In this document: one piece after another, positions 13,115 through 24,397 of the stretch
Position numbering within the stretch: the first letter of the stretch is position 1
Layout: every line of letters starts with the position of its first letter
Assembly (NCBI RefSeq): GCF_041146395.1
Contig: NC_090983.1
Location: forward strand, 65,293,501-65,357,500
Length of the DNA: 64,000 nucleotides
DNA from: Eulemur rufifrons
Taxonomy: Eukaryota; Chordata; Mammalia; Primates; Lemuridae
Reading direction: 5' to 3'
The notes under the pieces: model-generated
Database searches by the model: none
What the model saw: only the letters and a program-made list of their open reading frames with translations
What the model was told of the DNA's origin: nothing
Position numbers and translations under genes: made by a program

Positions 13115-13800
13115 GCACATTTTGTGTTTGTGTTTTTGTTTTTTAATTTTTATGTTGAAATAATTTTAGACTTAAAGGGCAAAACAAATACAGAATATTT
13201 ACATAAATTTTTCACTTAGCTTCTCTTAATATTAATAACTTGTATAATCGTAGTACAATTATCAAAATTATAAACACCATGAAATTAACATTGATACAAT
13301 ACTATTAACTGTAGACTTTATATGAATTTCACTAGTTTTTCCATTAATGTCCTTTTTCTGTTCCAAAATCCATGCTAGGATCTCATATCACATTTGAATA
13401 TGTCTCCTTAGCCTCCACCCTATGGCATTTCCACAGTCTTTCCTTTTCTTTCATGACCCTGACACTTTTAATGAACAATAGTCAGTTATTTTTGATATAG
13501 TCTTTCAGTTTGGGTTTGTCTGTTATTTCTCATGGTTTGACTGAGGTTTTACATTATTGGGAAGAATACCACAAAGGTATTCTTCAGGCAGAGCATCGAA
13601 GAATGTATGATGTCGATATATTTTTTTACTATAGGTAATGTAGTTTCTCCACTGTGAAGTTATTCTTTTTCCCTTTTTATCTAATTAATATTTTGGAGGA
13701 GATACGTTGAGACTATACAAATATTGTGTTTCTCCTCAAACTTTCACCAACTGCTTTTAGGATCCCTTGCTGCATATATGCTTTAAACTGTCCTTTGAAT
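13115..13800 (-). mobile_element. Old L1-type LINE, antisense
   Basis: Long stretch including 'gttgaaataattttagactt', 'atccatgctaggatctcata' and 'gactgaggttttacattatt', characteristic of an ancient L1 3' portion on the minus strand. Same family type as the pieces at 35260 and 37235. Confidence 0.65.
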
Positions 13801-14249
13801 AGTTCTTTGGGTGTGGTAAGCCGATGATTGTTTTGTGGCGTATTCACAATAGCAAAGGCTTGCCTTTTTACCTTTTAACTTTCAAGTTGATAGCCATGAT
13901 TTCTTACAGACCTATACTTGCGCTTTAGCAGGGAACAATAGTAAATAAAGTCTGAAAGCAATATTTAACTTGAAAATTGGAAGAGCCAATCCTAATGACA
14001 GTCCTCATTCAAGAGTGGCAAAGGCTAGAGATTTGTTAAATTTCTATAAAATAAAAAAAAGATAAGATGAACATGGAGTAGTTGACCAAATTTGGGGTTA
14101 CTGGAACTAAGAAATACCTATTAAAAACAACAACAACTTAAGGCCAATGTGAGAGAATAGTATTTTGCATACAAGGAGAATATTCATCCACCCAAGAAAT
14201 CTACTTAGGCTAAAAACATAGCTATGAAGAAGAAAATAGCCTCTTCCTA

Positions 14250-14621
<372 letters not shown>

Positions 14622-16079
14622 GAATCCATAGTTTTTATATTTAGTGAAATGAGACTTGGTGAAAATATTGATAATTTATAGAGAAAGATGTCAGCAATGG
14701 ACCTTACCATCAGATAGGCACATATCGCAGAGTTCATTAGTGCCTGTTTCTGACCCAAAACCTACCCTTTAAACATTACTTCCATGCAGCCATCATAGTA
14801 ACTATGCCTTTCCAGTGATGAATGCTGATAAAAAGAAAGAAAGTTTCTGTGAGAATATGGACATACTCACCATTGCAGTACTACCATTTATGGAGTTAAC
14901 TGACAGCAATACCAGAATATGCAGAGAAGTTTTTTAATTGTATATGATTGGAAAGCTCATTGAAATGGCCTTACTAATGATGCCGTGTGTCAGTCCAAGA
15001 TTGCCTTCCCCATATATATCTATGTTGTAAGAAAAATTATCTATATGCTTTATAGATTCAATCAACATTTAAACATTAACCTCGCATTATTTTAATTAGT
15101 CAATATTTGAAAATGAAATCAAACAATTTTTCTTAGGAAATATACAGTCATTATGTGAGTTGGCTACAGAATTGAATACAGAAGTCTTACTATAGTTAGT
15201 TTATTTAAATGGTAAGAGTTTTCACGTGGCTGATCATAAATTCACTTATAGTTGAACAGTATCTTTTTTTTCTTCCTGTAGATTGTATAATCTTTAAAGC
15301 ATCTGTGAACCTTATGATTTTCTTGCTTAACTGTGGGATCAGTGCATGCATAGAGTATTAAAATGACCATAGTCTATTATATTCTGGATTTTTAATATCA
15401 GCATCAACTATTGCAATAAAACAATGCAAGATTATACCCACAATAGCTAATCAAATTAATAAAGATGCTTAGAAGTGGTTTTATCATTACAAATGGGTCA
15501 CACTAAGGCCATTTTGAAATCCTGATTTAAACTTGACTCCAGTTAAAACTCTAAAATGTATTTGCCTTTTTTGCTGGGGGTTGTGGGGAGTGCTCACTGT
15601 ATTGGGGGTTACTAGGCCAGATTCTCGGACACTTAAGACCTATGACTATATTGCTATATCAATTTAGAAGACAGGGATGCAATCCATTCAAATGTGGCAT
15701 TTTCTTGATTCATTAAGATAATATGGGAATTATTTTGTAAGTGAATAGATGATGAGGTCATTTAGGAAGAATAAGATGAACATAACATGTTAATTTTCCT
15801 AACATTGTGGCGACACACATTTGTGCGAAATTGCTGTATTCAAATCACTGTTAATTTTTTGGATACAAGAAAACTCTGAAAATCTATTAGAAGAGGATTT
15901 GGTATACTTAACAGGAAGTGTATTTTATAAATTGTTATTTTTAATTATATTTTTATCCATTTCATATCTTATATTTCTGAAGAACATGTATTTCTAAATT
16001 TATTTTTAGAAGTATACAAAAAGTTTAAATACATTTAAGTCTTTTGAATAATTTCCCTATTTAATACTGAGAATTAGGA

Positions 16080-16240
16080 AGGGGGAGGAGGGAGTGGGAG
16101 AAAACCTACCTAATGGCTACAGTGAACACTGTCTGGGTGATAAGCACACTTACAACCCTGACTCAAACATAACAAAATTGATACATGTAACCAAAAACAT
16201 TTGTACCCCCATAATATTTTGAAATTTAAAAAAAATAGTG
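16080..16240 (+). mobile_element. L1 3' end (lemur-type), 5'-truncated
   Basis: A G-rich run (gggggaggagggagtgggag) followed by 'ctaatggctacagtgaacac', 'gggtgataagcacactta' and 'tttgtacccccataatattt', then an A-rich tail. This is the layout of L1 3' UTR ends common in lemur genomes. Only about 160 bp is present. It lies directly upstream of the start-codon exon of BAZ2B, whose acceptor follows about 50 bp later. No clean target duplication was seen. Confidence 0.8.
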
Positions 16241-16291
16241 AAATTAAAAACAATTTTGAAAAAATCAACATTTTTTCCTTCTCTCATAGAT

Positions 16292-16436
16292 ATGGAGTCT
16301 GGAGAACGGTTACCGTCCTCAACAGCCTCCTCTACTACTCCAACTTCATCTTCTACACCTTCTGTGGCTTCAGCAGTTTCAAAAGGCGGCCTTTCCACTG
16401 GAGTTGCTTCACTTAGCTCTACAATCAGCCCATGTG
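16292..16436 (+). CDS. BAZ2B: BAZ2B coding exon 1 (start-codon exon), residues 1-48 plus first base of codon 49
   Basis: The exon begins at 16290 after a ctctcatag acceptor, so only two untranslated bases (at) precede the ATG. The rest of the 5' UTR must come from exons further upstream. The peptide begins MESGERLPSSTASSTTPTSS, the known BAZ2B N-terminus, followed by a Ser/Thr/Val-rich low-complexity stretch with no predicted fold. The start is supported by the match to the family N-terminus and by G at +4. The exon ends TGTG before gtgaat, splitting a glycine codon in phase 1 that is completed by GA at 28694. A lemur-type L1 3' end stops only about 50 bp upstream of the acceptor. The same frame stays open through the acceptor back to 16238, but that upstream part is intron. 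Confidence 0.96.
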
Positions 16437-19148
16437 GTGAATATCCCCTTTTTTTTTTTAACTCAATTTAGAATGCCATTCTTTTAATAATTTGTATTCA
16501 TCATGTCGTATTGAGCTCTGAATAAAATGTTTTCATGACCCCCATTGACCTGTTGAGCAATGGCTAGGTTAAACATCTAATTTCTTTCCTTTTTCTGAAT
16601 TTTATACTGGGGTACCACTGGTTATTCCATGCTTTCCATGCTTATTCAAAATTCTCTTTGAGAGTTTAATCTTAATATCTTAATTTATTTTACCATTTTA
16701 ATTAATAAATTAGTAAAGTCAAGTCTTTTTAAAAAACTATAGACCCACGAGGGAGTGAAGAGAAATACAAAGGAGTCCTTGATAGACCTTTGCTGTAAAT
16801 TTTCTTCCAGTATTCAAAATGACCTTTGCAAGCTCCAGCTACCTCAGTTCACAGATGTATCCTAAGGCAGGCTATGTACTTGATGGAAAATAATTTAAAA
16901 GTTTCGAGCATAACAAGTTTCTCTTAAACATGAAGAAAAGTTATATTACTAAAAAGAGAGCTTTATTTCAAAAGTGAAAATATCCTCAATTTAATTAATT
17001 ATGTGGAAGCTACATTTAAGTACCCCCTAAAATTATTCTTTGTCCTTTTACACAGGTTTGGTAGATTATATCATTAAAACAACAACAACAGCCACCAAAA
17101 AAAAAACACCTAAAACTTCATTGACTCATTCCTTTATCAGTAGGAATCATTTTAACCTTAGATATTTTTTATTTATAGATTATTTCATGTTTATAAACGG
17201 TGGAACTAAATGATAATCTACTTTTTCAAAATTAGATTTGTAATATTGCAGAAATGAAATGTATAAATATGGAACATTTCCTTATAAACTAACCCTAGCA
17301 AATTATGAAATATATTTTTAAATTAATTTTGGTTTTTCTAATCAATGGAATGACAAGAAGGATGTCATTTTGTCATTATATTATCATAGAACAATTTTCT
17401 AATATGTTCTTAGTGATTATAAAATAACTAAAAATATAATGTTATATTTTTGAAAAAAATCAATATAACCTCTCTTCTCCTGCACCCTGTGTACAATGTT
17501 CATCAAGTAATTTAACAACTTCATTGACATTTCCCTCATATATACAATGATGGCTAGAACTCTAAGGTCCATTGACAATATGCTGTGCTCAAAAATACAG
17601 TGATGCCATGGTTGGCTTTTTCCTTAGATTACTTTGTCTAAATTGTTGTACACAGTTGTGCTTTTGTAATTATTCTTTCCTTTTTTTCGTAAATCTTCTT
17701 CCTCTTTCCTTTGTTGTCAGCTCATTTCAATATATTCTTCTAATCTACTGTGTTATTTTGTATTTATTTCTGAATCAGTCTTTAATACACATAGATTCTG
17801 AGAAATGCCTTTTTTTACCTCGAAAGTTTCAGTAGCATCCTTGAGTACAGAGCTTTGAGTTTTCTGGACACCTTTTTCCCACTTAGTTTTCTTAATTAAT
17901 AACACTGGAATTGCCTGCAGTTCTGATTAGTCATTTCTTAGGCACTATTTTTCGTTTGTTAGTGGTGGTTGGGAGTTGAAAAAGGGGTGGAGTATGCTGA
18001 GTTGCTGAATAACATTGGAAATCTTGTCTAGAAAGGAATTTGTTTTTTATTATTTCCTAATAAAAAAGAGTGTAGAGTTTTTATATTGAGATGCTTATAT
18101 TGAATGAAAGTATAGTTTACTTCTATTTATTCAGGATTTTATCATCTGTGAACATTTATTTTTAGTACCTACAGCATGAGTTTTTCACTTTTAGGTAAAA
18201 TCATTTTCTGTTTTTATTTTTCATAGTGTTCTGGTTCATGCTTAAAAAAAAGCCTTACATTCCCCTCTAACACATAGATTACTTAAGAAAATGCTCAGTT
18301 GTCCTGCATAACTCAGTTTATTTTATTTTCCTATGTTCATTTGCTTGATTCATTTGGCCTATTATCTGATAATTCTATTTTTAAAATAAAATCATAGAGT
18401 GATAATGGGCTTGACCACTTTACCTTAAAGAATTTTATCTCCTCAATTTTTTTGATAGAGACAACAAAACAGAATTTTCATCTTTAAAATGTCACAACCT
18501 CACCAGTTCTTTAATGAGCCCTTTGTAGTCATTCTGTTGTTTTAAAGTTGTTTTATTTTAGAGAAACAAGTTATTTATTTTCTGTCATCTTCATTAATGA
18601 TGTGTCTATAGGAATTCCTCTGAGTTATCAAGGATTTCATTCAAGCCTTTCAGACTTTGAATGCCTAACTACTTTCTATAGAATCAACACCTTGTCAAGG
18701 TCTGAGATTATACCTACTTACAAATTAGCCTTTTGCTATTATGGATGCTGGCAGAAGACATGAGATTCCTTGATCAGAGATTTTGTTGCTTATAGCACAG
18801 CAAACAGCATAAGCATCATGTTGGCATTGGTTCTCCATGTCCAAGTTCCATAGGAGCAGTATAAAAAGGCCTCGTTGGATCCTATGCACGTAGTGGGTTT
18901 ATGTTACAGCTGAGGAATGTTGAGCTTGAAGAATTCACTGCATCTTATAGTCAATGAAAGCAAGCCTACTCTTTGTCTGGTGAGGGTAGTAATCTTGAAA
19001 GATTACTCCTGAGAAATAGCCTGGTTAAAGAGTAGTCAGGGCTTTGGATTCTTAGCATATGCAGCAATAACATGCAGGGACTCTTAGGGCCTCTAACACC
19101 ACACCCTTAGTTTTATTACAATAACTTGAATAGAAAGTAACACTACAT

Positions 19149-19424
19149 ATAATCCTAGCACTGTGAGAGCCTGAGGCGAGAGGATGCTTGAGGTCAGGAG
19201 TTCAAGACCAGCTGAGCAAGAGTGAGACCCCCATCTCTACTAAAAATAGAAAAAAGTTAGCTGGGCATAGTGGTGTGTGCCTGTAGTCCCAGCTACTCAG
19301 GAGGCTGAGTTAGGAGGATTGCTTGAGCCCAGGAGTTTGAGGTTGCAGTGAGTTACAGTGATGCCACTGTACTCTACCCAGGGTGACAGTGAGAGACTCT
19401 GTCTCAAAAAAGAAAAAAGAAAAT
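19149..19424 (+). mobile_element. Alu, 5'-truncated, + orientation
   Basis: Begins within the left arm (taatcctagcactgtgag), has both arms and an A-rich tail mixed with G. It has the strepsirrhine 'gagcaagagtgagacc' feature but no A/T linker insertion. Confidence 0.92.
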
Positions 19425-20060
19425 AGTACTTCAGTAAAGATTGATTAATCTAAAGCTATCTGCATATATGGGTTTTGTTGATCTTATTAGAAGAGTAATA
19501 TTTATTTTCCCTTAAGGAATGATTTAAAAAAAAAAAAAAGCCTACTCCTAAAAAATAATTTGGAACATGTTTCAATAAATATATAGGCAAATAAGCAAAA
19601 ACAATGAACTAAAATGTCAAGATAGGATCTAGAAAATATAAAGGTCTTAGCTAAAGAAAGCTGCAGATATTGAACAAAAAACTCAACTAGCTATTAATAG
19701 CTGCTAAGAATAAAAGGAAAACATAAAGGGTTACGTGGCTCATATTACCCTAGTACTAGTAAGTATATCAGTTTCTCAGGAAAAAACAAACTTTTTTCTA
19801 GCCCTGAGTGACATGGGGAATATGCCATCAAAGCTTTTGTATAAAAGGACAAATGATGCACAATATTCTACATGCCAGTTTCACAGATATTCAAAAACTA
19901 TTCCATGTATTGGTTCCGGGTAAAAGCTGAAAGCATAGTATTTAAGTGTAGCTCCACAAATAAACTTTACAGAGTGACGTTGTTTGAGATTTGTGATCAT
20001 TTGTTCTAATACAAAGACAGAACTTTGAGAAATTTCAAGGATGGTTAAGCTATGCCATAG

Positions 20061-20092
20061 ACCAGTGGTTTTCAACCCATTTTGGATGTAGC
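20061..20092 (+). mobile_element. hAT-type terminal fragment
   Basis: The short 'ccagtggttttcaacc' is the terminal sequence common to MER5/Charlie-like elements. The following sequence decays quickly, so only the end is identifiable. Confidence 0.4.
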
Positions 20093-20869
20093 ACCCTTCA
20101 AACAAAAGCTTACACAAATCCAAAATATATAAAACTGATAAACTATTTAAAATTTCTCTGGTTAAAGCTAGACTATATCTCCTTTTCTTTTAAAAATTAA
20201 AGAGACTGACTTACATATGTATCTTACTTGCAGACTTCTTACAGAAGTGTGCCAAATCATGGCATATTGAGGAAATTGCAAATTGATTGGCAAGGCATCA
20301 ATTTTCAGGATATATGTCAGTTATGACATGATTAACTATGAATAGAAAAGCATGGCAAATAAACACACCATCCCACACATAGGCAGTCCTGGGGTGGGGT
20401 ACTGTCATCACAGACCTGGACTCCTTCTCATTTACATTTTGCCTTCTGAAGTATAGGACTTTCATGCTCACATGTATATCTCATGGCTGTAAGAGGGCTG
20501 ATCTACCTACACCACTTCCCTCCAGGAAGAAGGGAGGGAGGGAGGGGAAGGCAAAAGTTGAATGGCAGCTTATTTTGACCCCTTTTAAAGAGCTTTCCTA
20601 GAAGCCCCACCCAGAGATTTTCACTTAAATCTTTCATCAGAACTGTGTGAGTGGTAATCTCAGCTTCAAGGAAGGCCAGAAAAATTAGATTTTAGCTTAG
20701 CATATTGAATTACATAGGGATTCCATTAGTAAGGAAGAAGAAAAAAGGTATTGTCAATCTCTGCTATGGCTAAGAAAGAGGGACAGAAGGACAGAAAGGA
20801 GGTCAAGTTGAGGAATAGGCCAAGGTGAGATCATTTAGAACTTCATGTGCCATGTTTAGGAATTGAGGC

Positions 20870-21095
20870 AGTATAACGTAATATTAAAAGCAAAGACTTT
20901 GCAGGCAAAAGGCCCTGAAATTGCATCTTGGCTTGTCCACTTATTAACTATGTGAATTTGGTTAAAGTACCTTTTTCTGAGGTTCAGTTGCCTCATCTAT
21001 AAAATAGGTATAACATACCTGCGTTGCAACATTACAGGGATGAATGAGATAATGCCTGACATGTAGTAGATGCCTAGTAAATTGTAACAAATATT
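20870..21095 (+). mobile_element. MIR SINE
   Basis: Shows the typical MIR order: 'ggcttgtccacttattaact', 'atgtgaatttggttaaagta', 'cagttgcctcatctataaaa' and 'atgcctgacatgtagtagat'. One of the better preserved MIRs here. Confidence 0.85.
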
Positions 21096-21330
21096 TTTAT
21101 TCATAATTTATCCAAAAGGAATGATTTTATATGAACACACTGCTTTTACAATGATAGTTCTAGCAACACATGGAGCATCAGTTTGCAATAGAGACAGAAC
21201 TAGAGGCAAAGAAGACCTTTAGGAGATACTTATATTTATCTAGGTGAAACATGATGGGGACCCAAATTAGGGAGTTACTTACTGGAGATAGAGAAAGAAA
21301 CAAGATTCCAGAGATATTTAGGGAGATTCT

Positions 21331-21675
21331 TTTTTTTTTTTTTTTTTTTTTTTTTGAGACAGAGTCTCGCTCTGTTGCCCGGGCTAGAGTGAGTGCCGTG
21401 GCATCAGCCTAGCTCACAGCAACCTCAAACTCCTGGGCTTAAGTGATCCTACTGCCTCAGCCTCCCAAGTAGCTGGGACTACAGGCATGTGCCACCATGC
21501 CCGGCTCATTTTTTCTATATATATTTTTAGTTGTCCATATAATTTCTTTCTATTTTTAGTAGAGACAGGGTCTCACTCTTGCTCAGGCTGGTCTCGAACT
21601 CCTGACCTCGAGCGATCCACCCGCCTCGGCCTCCCAGAGTGCTAGGATTACAGGCGTGAGCCACCGCGCCCGGCC
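21331..21675 (-). mobile_element. Full-length lemur-type Alu, antisense
   Basis: A T run of about 25 bases followed by 'gagacagagtctcgctctgt', the reversed A/T linker (near 21515-21555) and the 5' end ccaccgcgcccggcc. Flanked by gagattctt on both sides. Its opposite orientation to the Alu at 14284 places the start-codon exon between an inverted pair. Confidence 0.96.
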
Positions 21676-21837
21676 TGAGATTCTTACATAGTGACTGAAT
21701 TTGAGCAAGGGGATGTTTAGCAAGAGAAAACCGTGACATGACTTGAGTTACTTGGTGAAGAGTGACATAATAAGAAACGTGGAGGAGGAATAAGTTTTAG
21801 AGAGTATAATAAGTTAATTTTTTGCATGTTGCATTTG

Positions 21838-22455
21838 AGTGGACTATATATATATTTACACGTCCACACTACTGTTAGTGGATGTTTTGAGTTGTTTCCT
21901 GCTTTTGCCAATGACAACAATGCTGTTATGAATGTCATTAAACATGGATCCTGATGGATATAAGCATACATTTCCGAAAATGTCTTCAACCTATTGTAGT
22001 ACCAGTTTATTTTCCCACCAGCTATGTATTAGAATTCCTGATGTTTATCATTCATCCTAATACTTGTCGTTGGCAGACTTTTTGATTTTTGTCAGTAATA
22101 TGAAGTAGTGTTTCATTGAGGTGTCTTTTATAATTTTTAGCTTTTTGGATTTCTTCTTTTTTGAAATGCCTGTTTAGGGCTTTGGTACATATTTCTAATG
22201 GGCTGTATACCTTAGAGATTTATGAATTCTTTTTATATACTAGATGCTGGTTCTCTTTTCAGTTTTATGTGTGGGAGATACTTTTTCCCAGTCTATGGTG
22301 TGTTTTTAATTCTACATTACCTTTTGGTGAATAGAACTTCCAACTTTAGTATAGTCTAATTTATCAATATTTTTATTTATGATTATGCTTTCATGTCTTG
22401 TTTAAGAAACTCTCCTTTACCTCCAAGGTTATGCATATATTTTTAAAATTTCACT
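21838..22455 (-). mobile_element. Old L1 ORF2/3' region, antisense
   Basis: Degraded L1 seen from the minus strand: 'ttgccaatgacaacaatgct', 'ttttgatttttgtcagtaat', 'ttttggatttcttctttttt', 'atttatgaattctttttata' and 'aagaaactctcctttacctc'. A MaLR LTR sits immediately next to it. Confidence 0.8.
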
Positions 22456-22458
22456 TCT

Positions 22459-22816
22459 TGTCCTAGTCCATTTGGGCTGCAATAGACGGGGTAATATATA
22501 AACAATAGAAATTTATTGCTTATAGTTCTTGGGGCTGGGAAGTCCAAGATCAAGTCACTAACAGATTTGGTGTCTGGTGAAGTCTTGCTCTCTGCTTCAA
22601 AAAAGATGGTGCCTTCTTGCGGTGTCCTCACATGGTTGAAAAGGGGCCCAAATAGCTCCCTTCAGCCTCTTTTATAAGGGCACTAATCCCATTCATGAGG
22701 GCAGAACCCTCATAAATTAGTCACTTCCCAAAGGCCTTACCTCTTAATACTATCACATTGGGTATTAAGTTCCAACATTTGAATTTTGGGGGTACACCAA
22801 CATTCAGACCATAGCA
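22459..22816 (-). mobile_element. MaLR LTR (MST-like), antisense solo LTR
   Basis: On the minus strand it starts TGCTATGGTCTGAATG and ends ..CTAGGACA, so it is bounded by TG..CA. The interior has the polyadenylation motif region 'aataaatttctattg' and the conserved 'gcactaatcccattcatgag' segment seen from the + side. Five bases on each side (cttct and cctct) match at four positions, consistent with an old 5-bp duplication. The length of about 358 bp fits a MaLR LTR. No internal retroviral sequence is attached. Confidence 0.85.
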
Positions 22817-22944
22817 CCTCTAATTTAGTATTACTTTGAAAAGTACATGGTTATCAGATATCAGGCCAGTATGACAGACTGAATTGACTTTTTGTTTTTG
22901 TGGGGTTTTTTTGGAAATTTTTTTTAATTTTTGTTTTTCTTTTT

Positions 22945-23038
22945 TATTCAGTGGAGATGGGGTCTCACTGTGCTCAGGCTGGTGTGGAATCCCTGAATTC
23001 TGGCTCTCCTCCCACTTCGGCCTCCCAGAGTACTACGA
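22945..23038 (-). mobile_element. Alu fragment, antisense
   Basis: A piece with 'gagatggggtctcactgtgc', 'tcaggctggtgtggaatc' and 'ttcggcctcccagagtacta'. Only the left-arm portion is present and it is badly mutated. Confidence 0.75.
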
Positions 23039-23057
23039 TATGCTTTTTTTTTTTTTT

Positions 23058-23293
23058 TTCAAGTTATATTGCATAGCATGGTGAATATAGTTAATATTAG
23101 ACTATTATACATTTAAAAATTGCTAAGAAAGTAAACTTTTCAAATGTTCTCACCACAAAAAATGTTAAATATTTAAGATGATGGATATGTTAACTAGATT
23201 GATTAAATTATTCTGCGTTGTATTCATAAATTACAATATCACTTTGTACCCTATCAATTTATATAAATTCTCAATTTACAATAAAAAAAAAAT
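23058..23293 (+). mobile_element. Old L1 3' end, + orientation
   Basis: Reads 'catggtgaatatagttaata', 'aaaatgttaaatatttaaga', 'tgatggatatgttaactaga' and ends in A-rich 'tttacaataaaaaaaaaa', the usual end of an L1M-type 3' UTR. Confidence 0.75.
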
Positions 23294-23518
23294 TTAGGGC
23301 CAGATGTACATCCAAAGTGATTTTCTTATATATTTTAAAAATATAATACAATGCATATGCCATATATTATGTAATTCCACTCATCACTGGTGTTGTAGCC
23401 CCCTATATTCAAATATATTTACATTTTTGGACTGAAATGCATGACATTTCATACAGTATGAGATAAACAAAGGCTACAAATATCTTCAAAAAGGACTTTG
23501 TTTCTATCCATGTATCTT

Positions 23519-23852
23519 TTTTTTTTTTTGAGACAGAGTCTCGCTTTGTTGCCCGGGCTAGAGTGAGTGCCGTGGCGTCAGCCTAGCTCACAGCAACCTC
23601 AAACTCCTGGGCTTAAGCGATCCTACCGCCTCAGCCTCCCGGGTAGCTGGGACTACAGGCATGCGCCACCATGCCCGGCTCATTTTTTCTATATATATTT
23701 TAGTTGTCCATATAATTTCTTTCTATTTTTTTTTAGTAGAGATGGGGTCTCGCTCTTGCTCAGGCTGGTCTCGAACTCCTGACCTTGAGCAATCCACCCG
23801 CCTCGGCCTCCGAGAGTGCTAGGATTACAGGCGTGAGCCACCGTGCCCGGCC
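23519..23852 (-). mobile_element. Full-length lemur-type Alu, antisense
   Basis: Starts with a T run, then 'gagacagagtctcgctttgt', the A/T linker and the 5' end ccgtgcccggcc. The flanking duplication tatccatgtatcttttt occurs on both sides and is perfect over 17 bases. A low-divergence copy, so probably recent on the lemur timescale. Confidence 0.97.
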
Positions 23853-24064
23853 TATCCATGTATCTTTTTAAATGTTAAAATATAAAGGTTAACTGGCTCA
23901 AAATATTGTAAGAATACAGGAATGAAATGAAGATTATATTTAGAGAGAAATGTTTTGTCACCATTAACTAGAATTCTTTTTGTTTTTTAATCAAAGTTCA
24001 ACTTTAAAGAATTTGTACATTTTGAGTTTCAGAATATTTAAACATTAATATACTTAAGAATTTT

Positions 24065-24397
24065 GACCAGGCTTGGTGGCTCACGCCTGTAATCCTAGCA
24101 CTCTGGGAGGCCGAGGTGGGAGAATCGCTGAAGGTCAGGAGTTCAAGACCAGCCTGAGCAAGAGTGAGACCCCCGTCTCTACTAACAATAAAAAGAAATT
24201 AGTTGAACAACTAAAAATATATAAAAAAAATTAGCCGGGCATAGTGGTGCATGCCTGTAGTCCCAGCTACTCAGGAGGCTGAGGCAGAAGGATCGCTTGA
24301 GCCCAGGAGTTTGAGGTTGCTGTGAGCTAGGCTGACGCCATGGCACTCTAGTCCAAGCAACAGAGCAAGACTCTGTCTCCAAAAAAAAAAAAAAAAA
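24065..24397 (+). mobile_element. Lemur-type Alu, + orientation
   Basis: Starts near gaccaggcttggtggctcac, with the A/T linker (near 24190-24230), the right arm 'gtgagctaggctgacgccat' and an A tail. Flanked by agaatttt on both sides. It lies 212 bp from an antisense Alu, making an inverted pair. Confidence 0.95.

Noticed and set aside
21527..21739. Peptide with '[16 protein letters not shown]', repeated nearly identically at 51525-51737
   Set aside because: The same conceptual peptide from two Alu copies of the same subfamily. It reflects shared Alu sequence, not a protein family.
23567..23782. Peptides starting [19 protein letters not shown], also at 24182, 43727 and 61133
   Set aside because: All are translations of the right arm of lemur-type Alus. 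Not coding.
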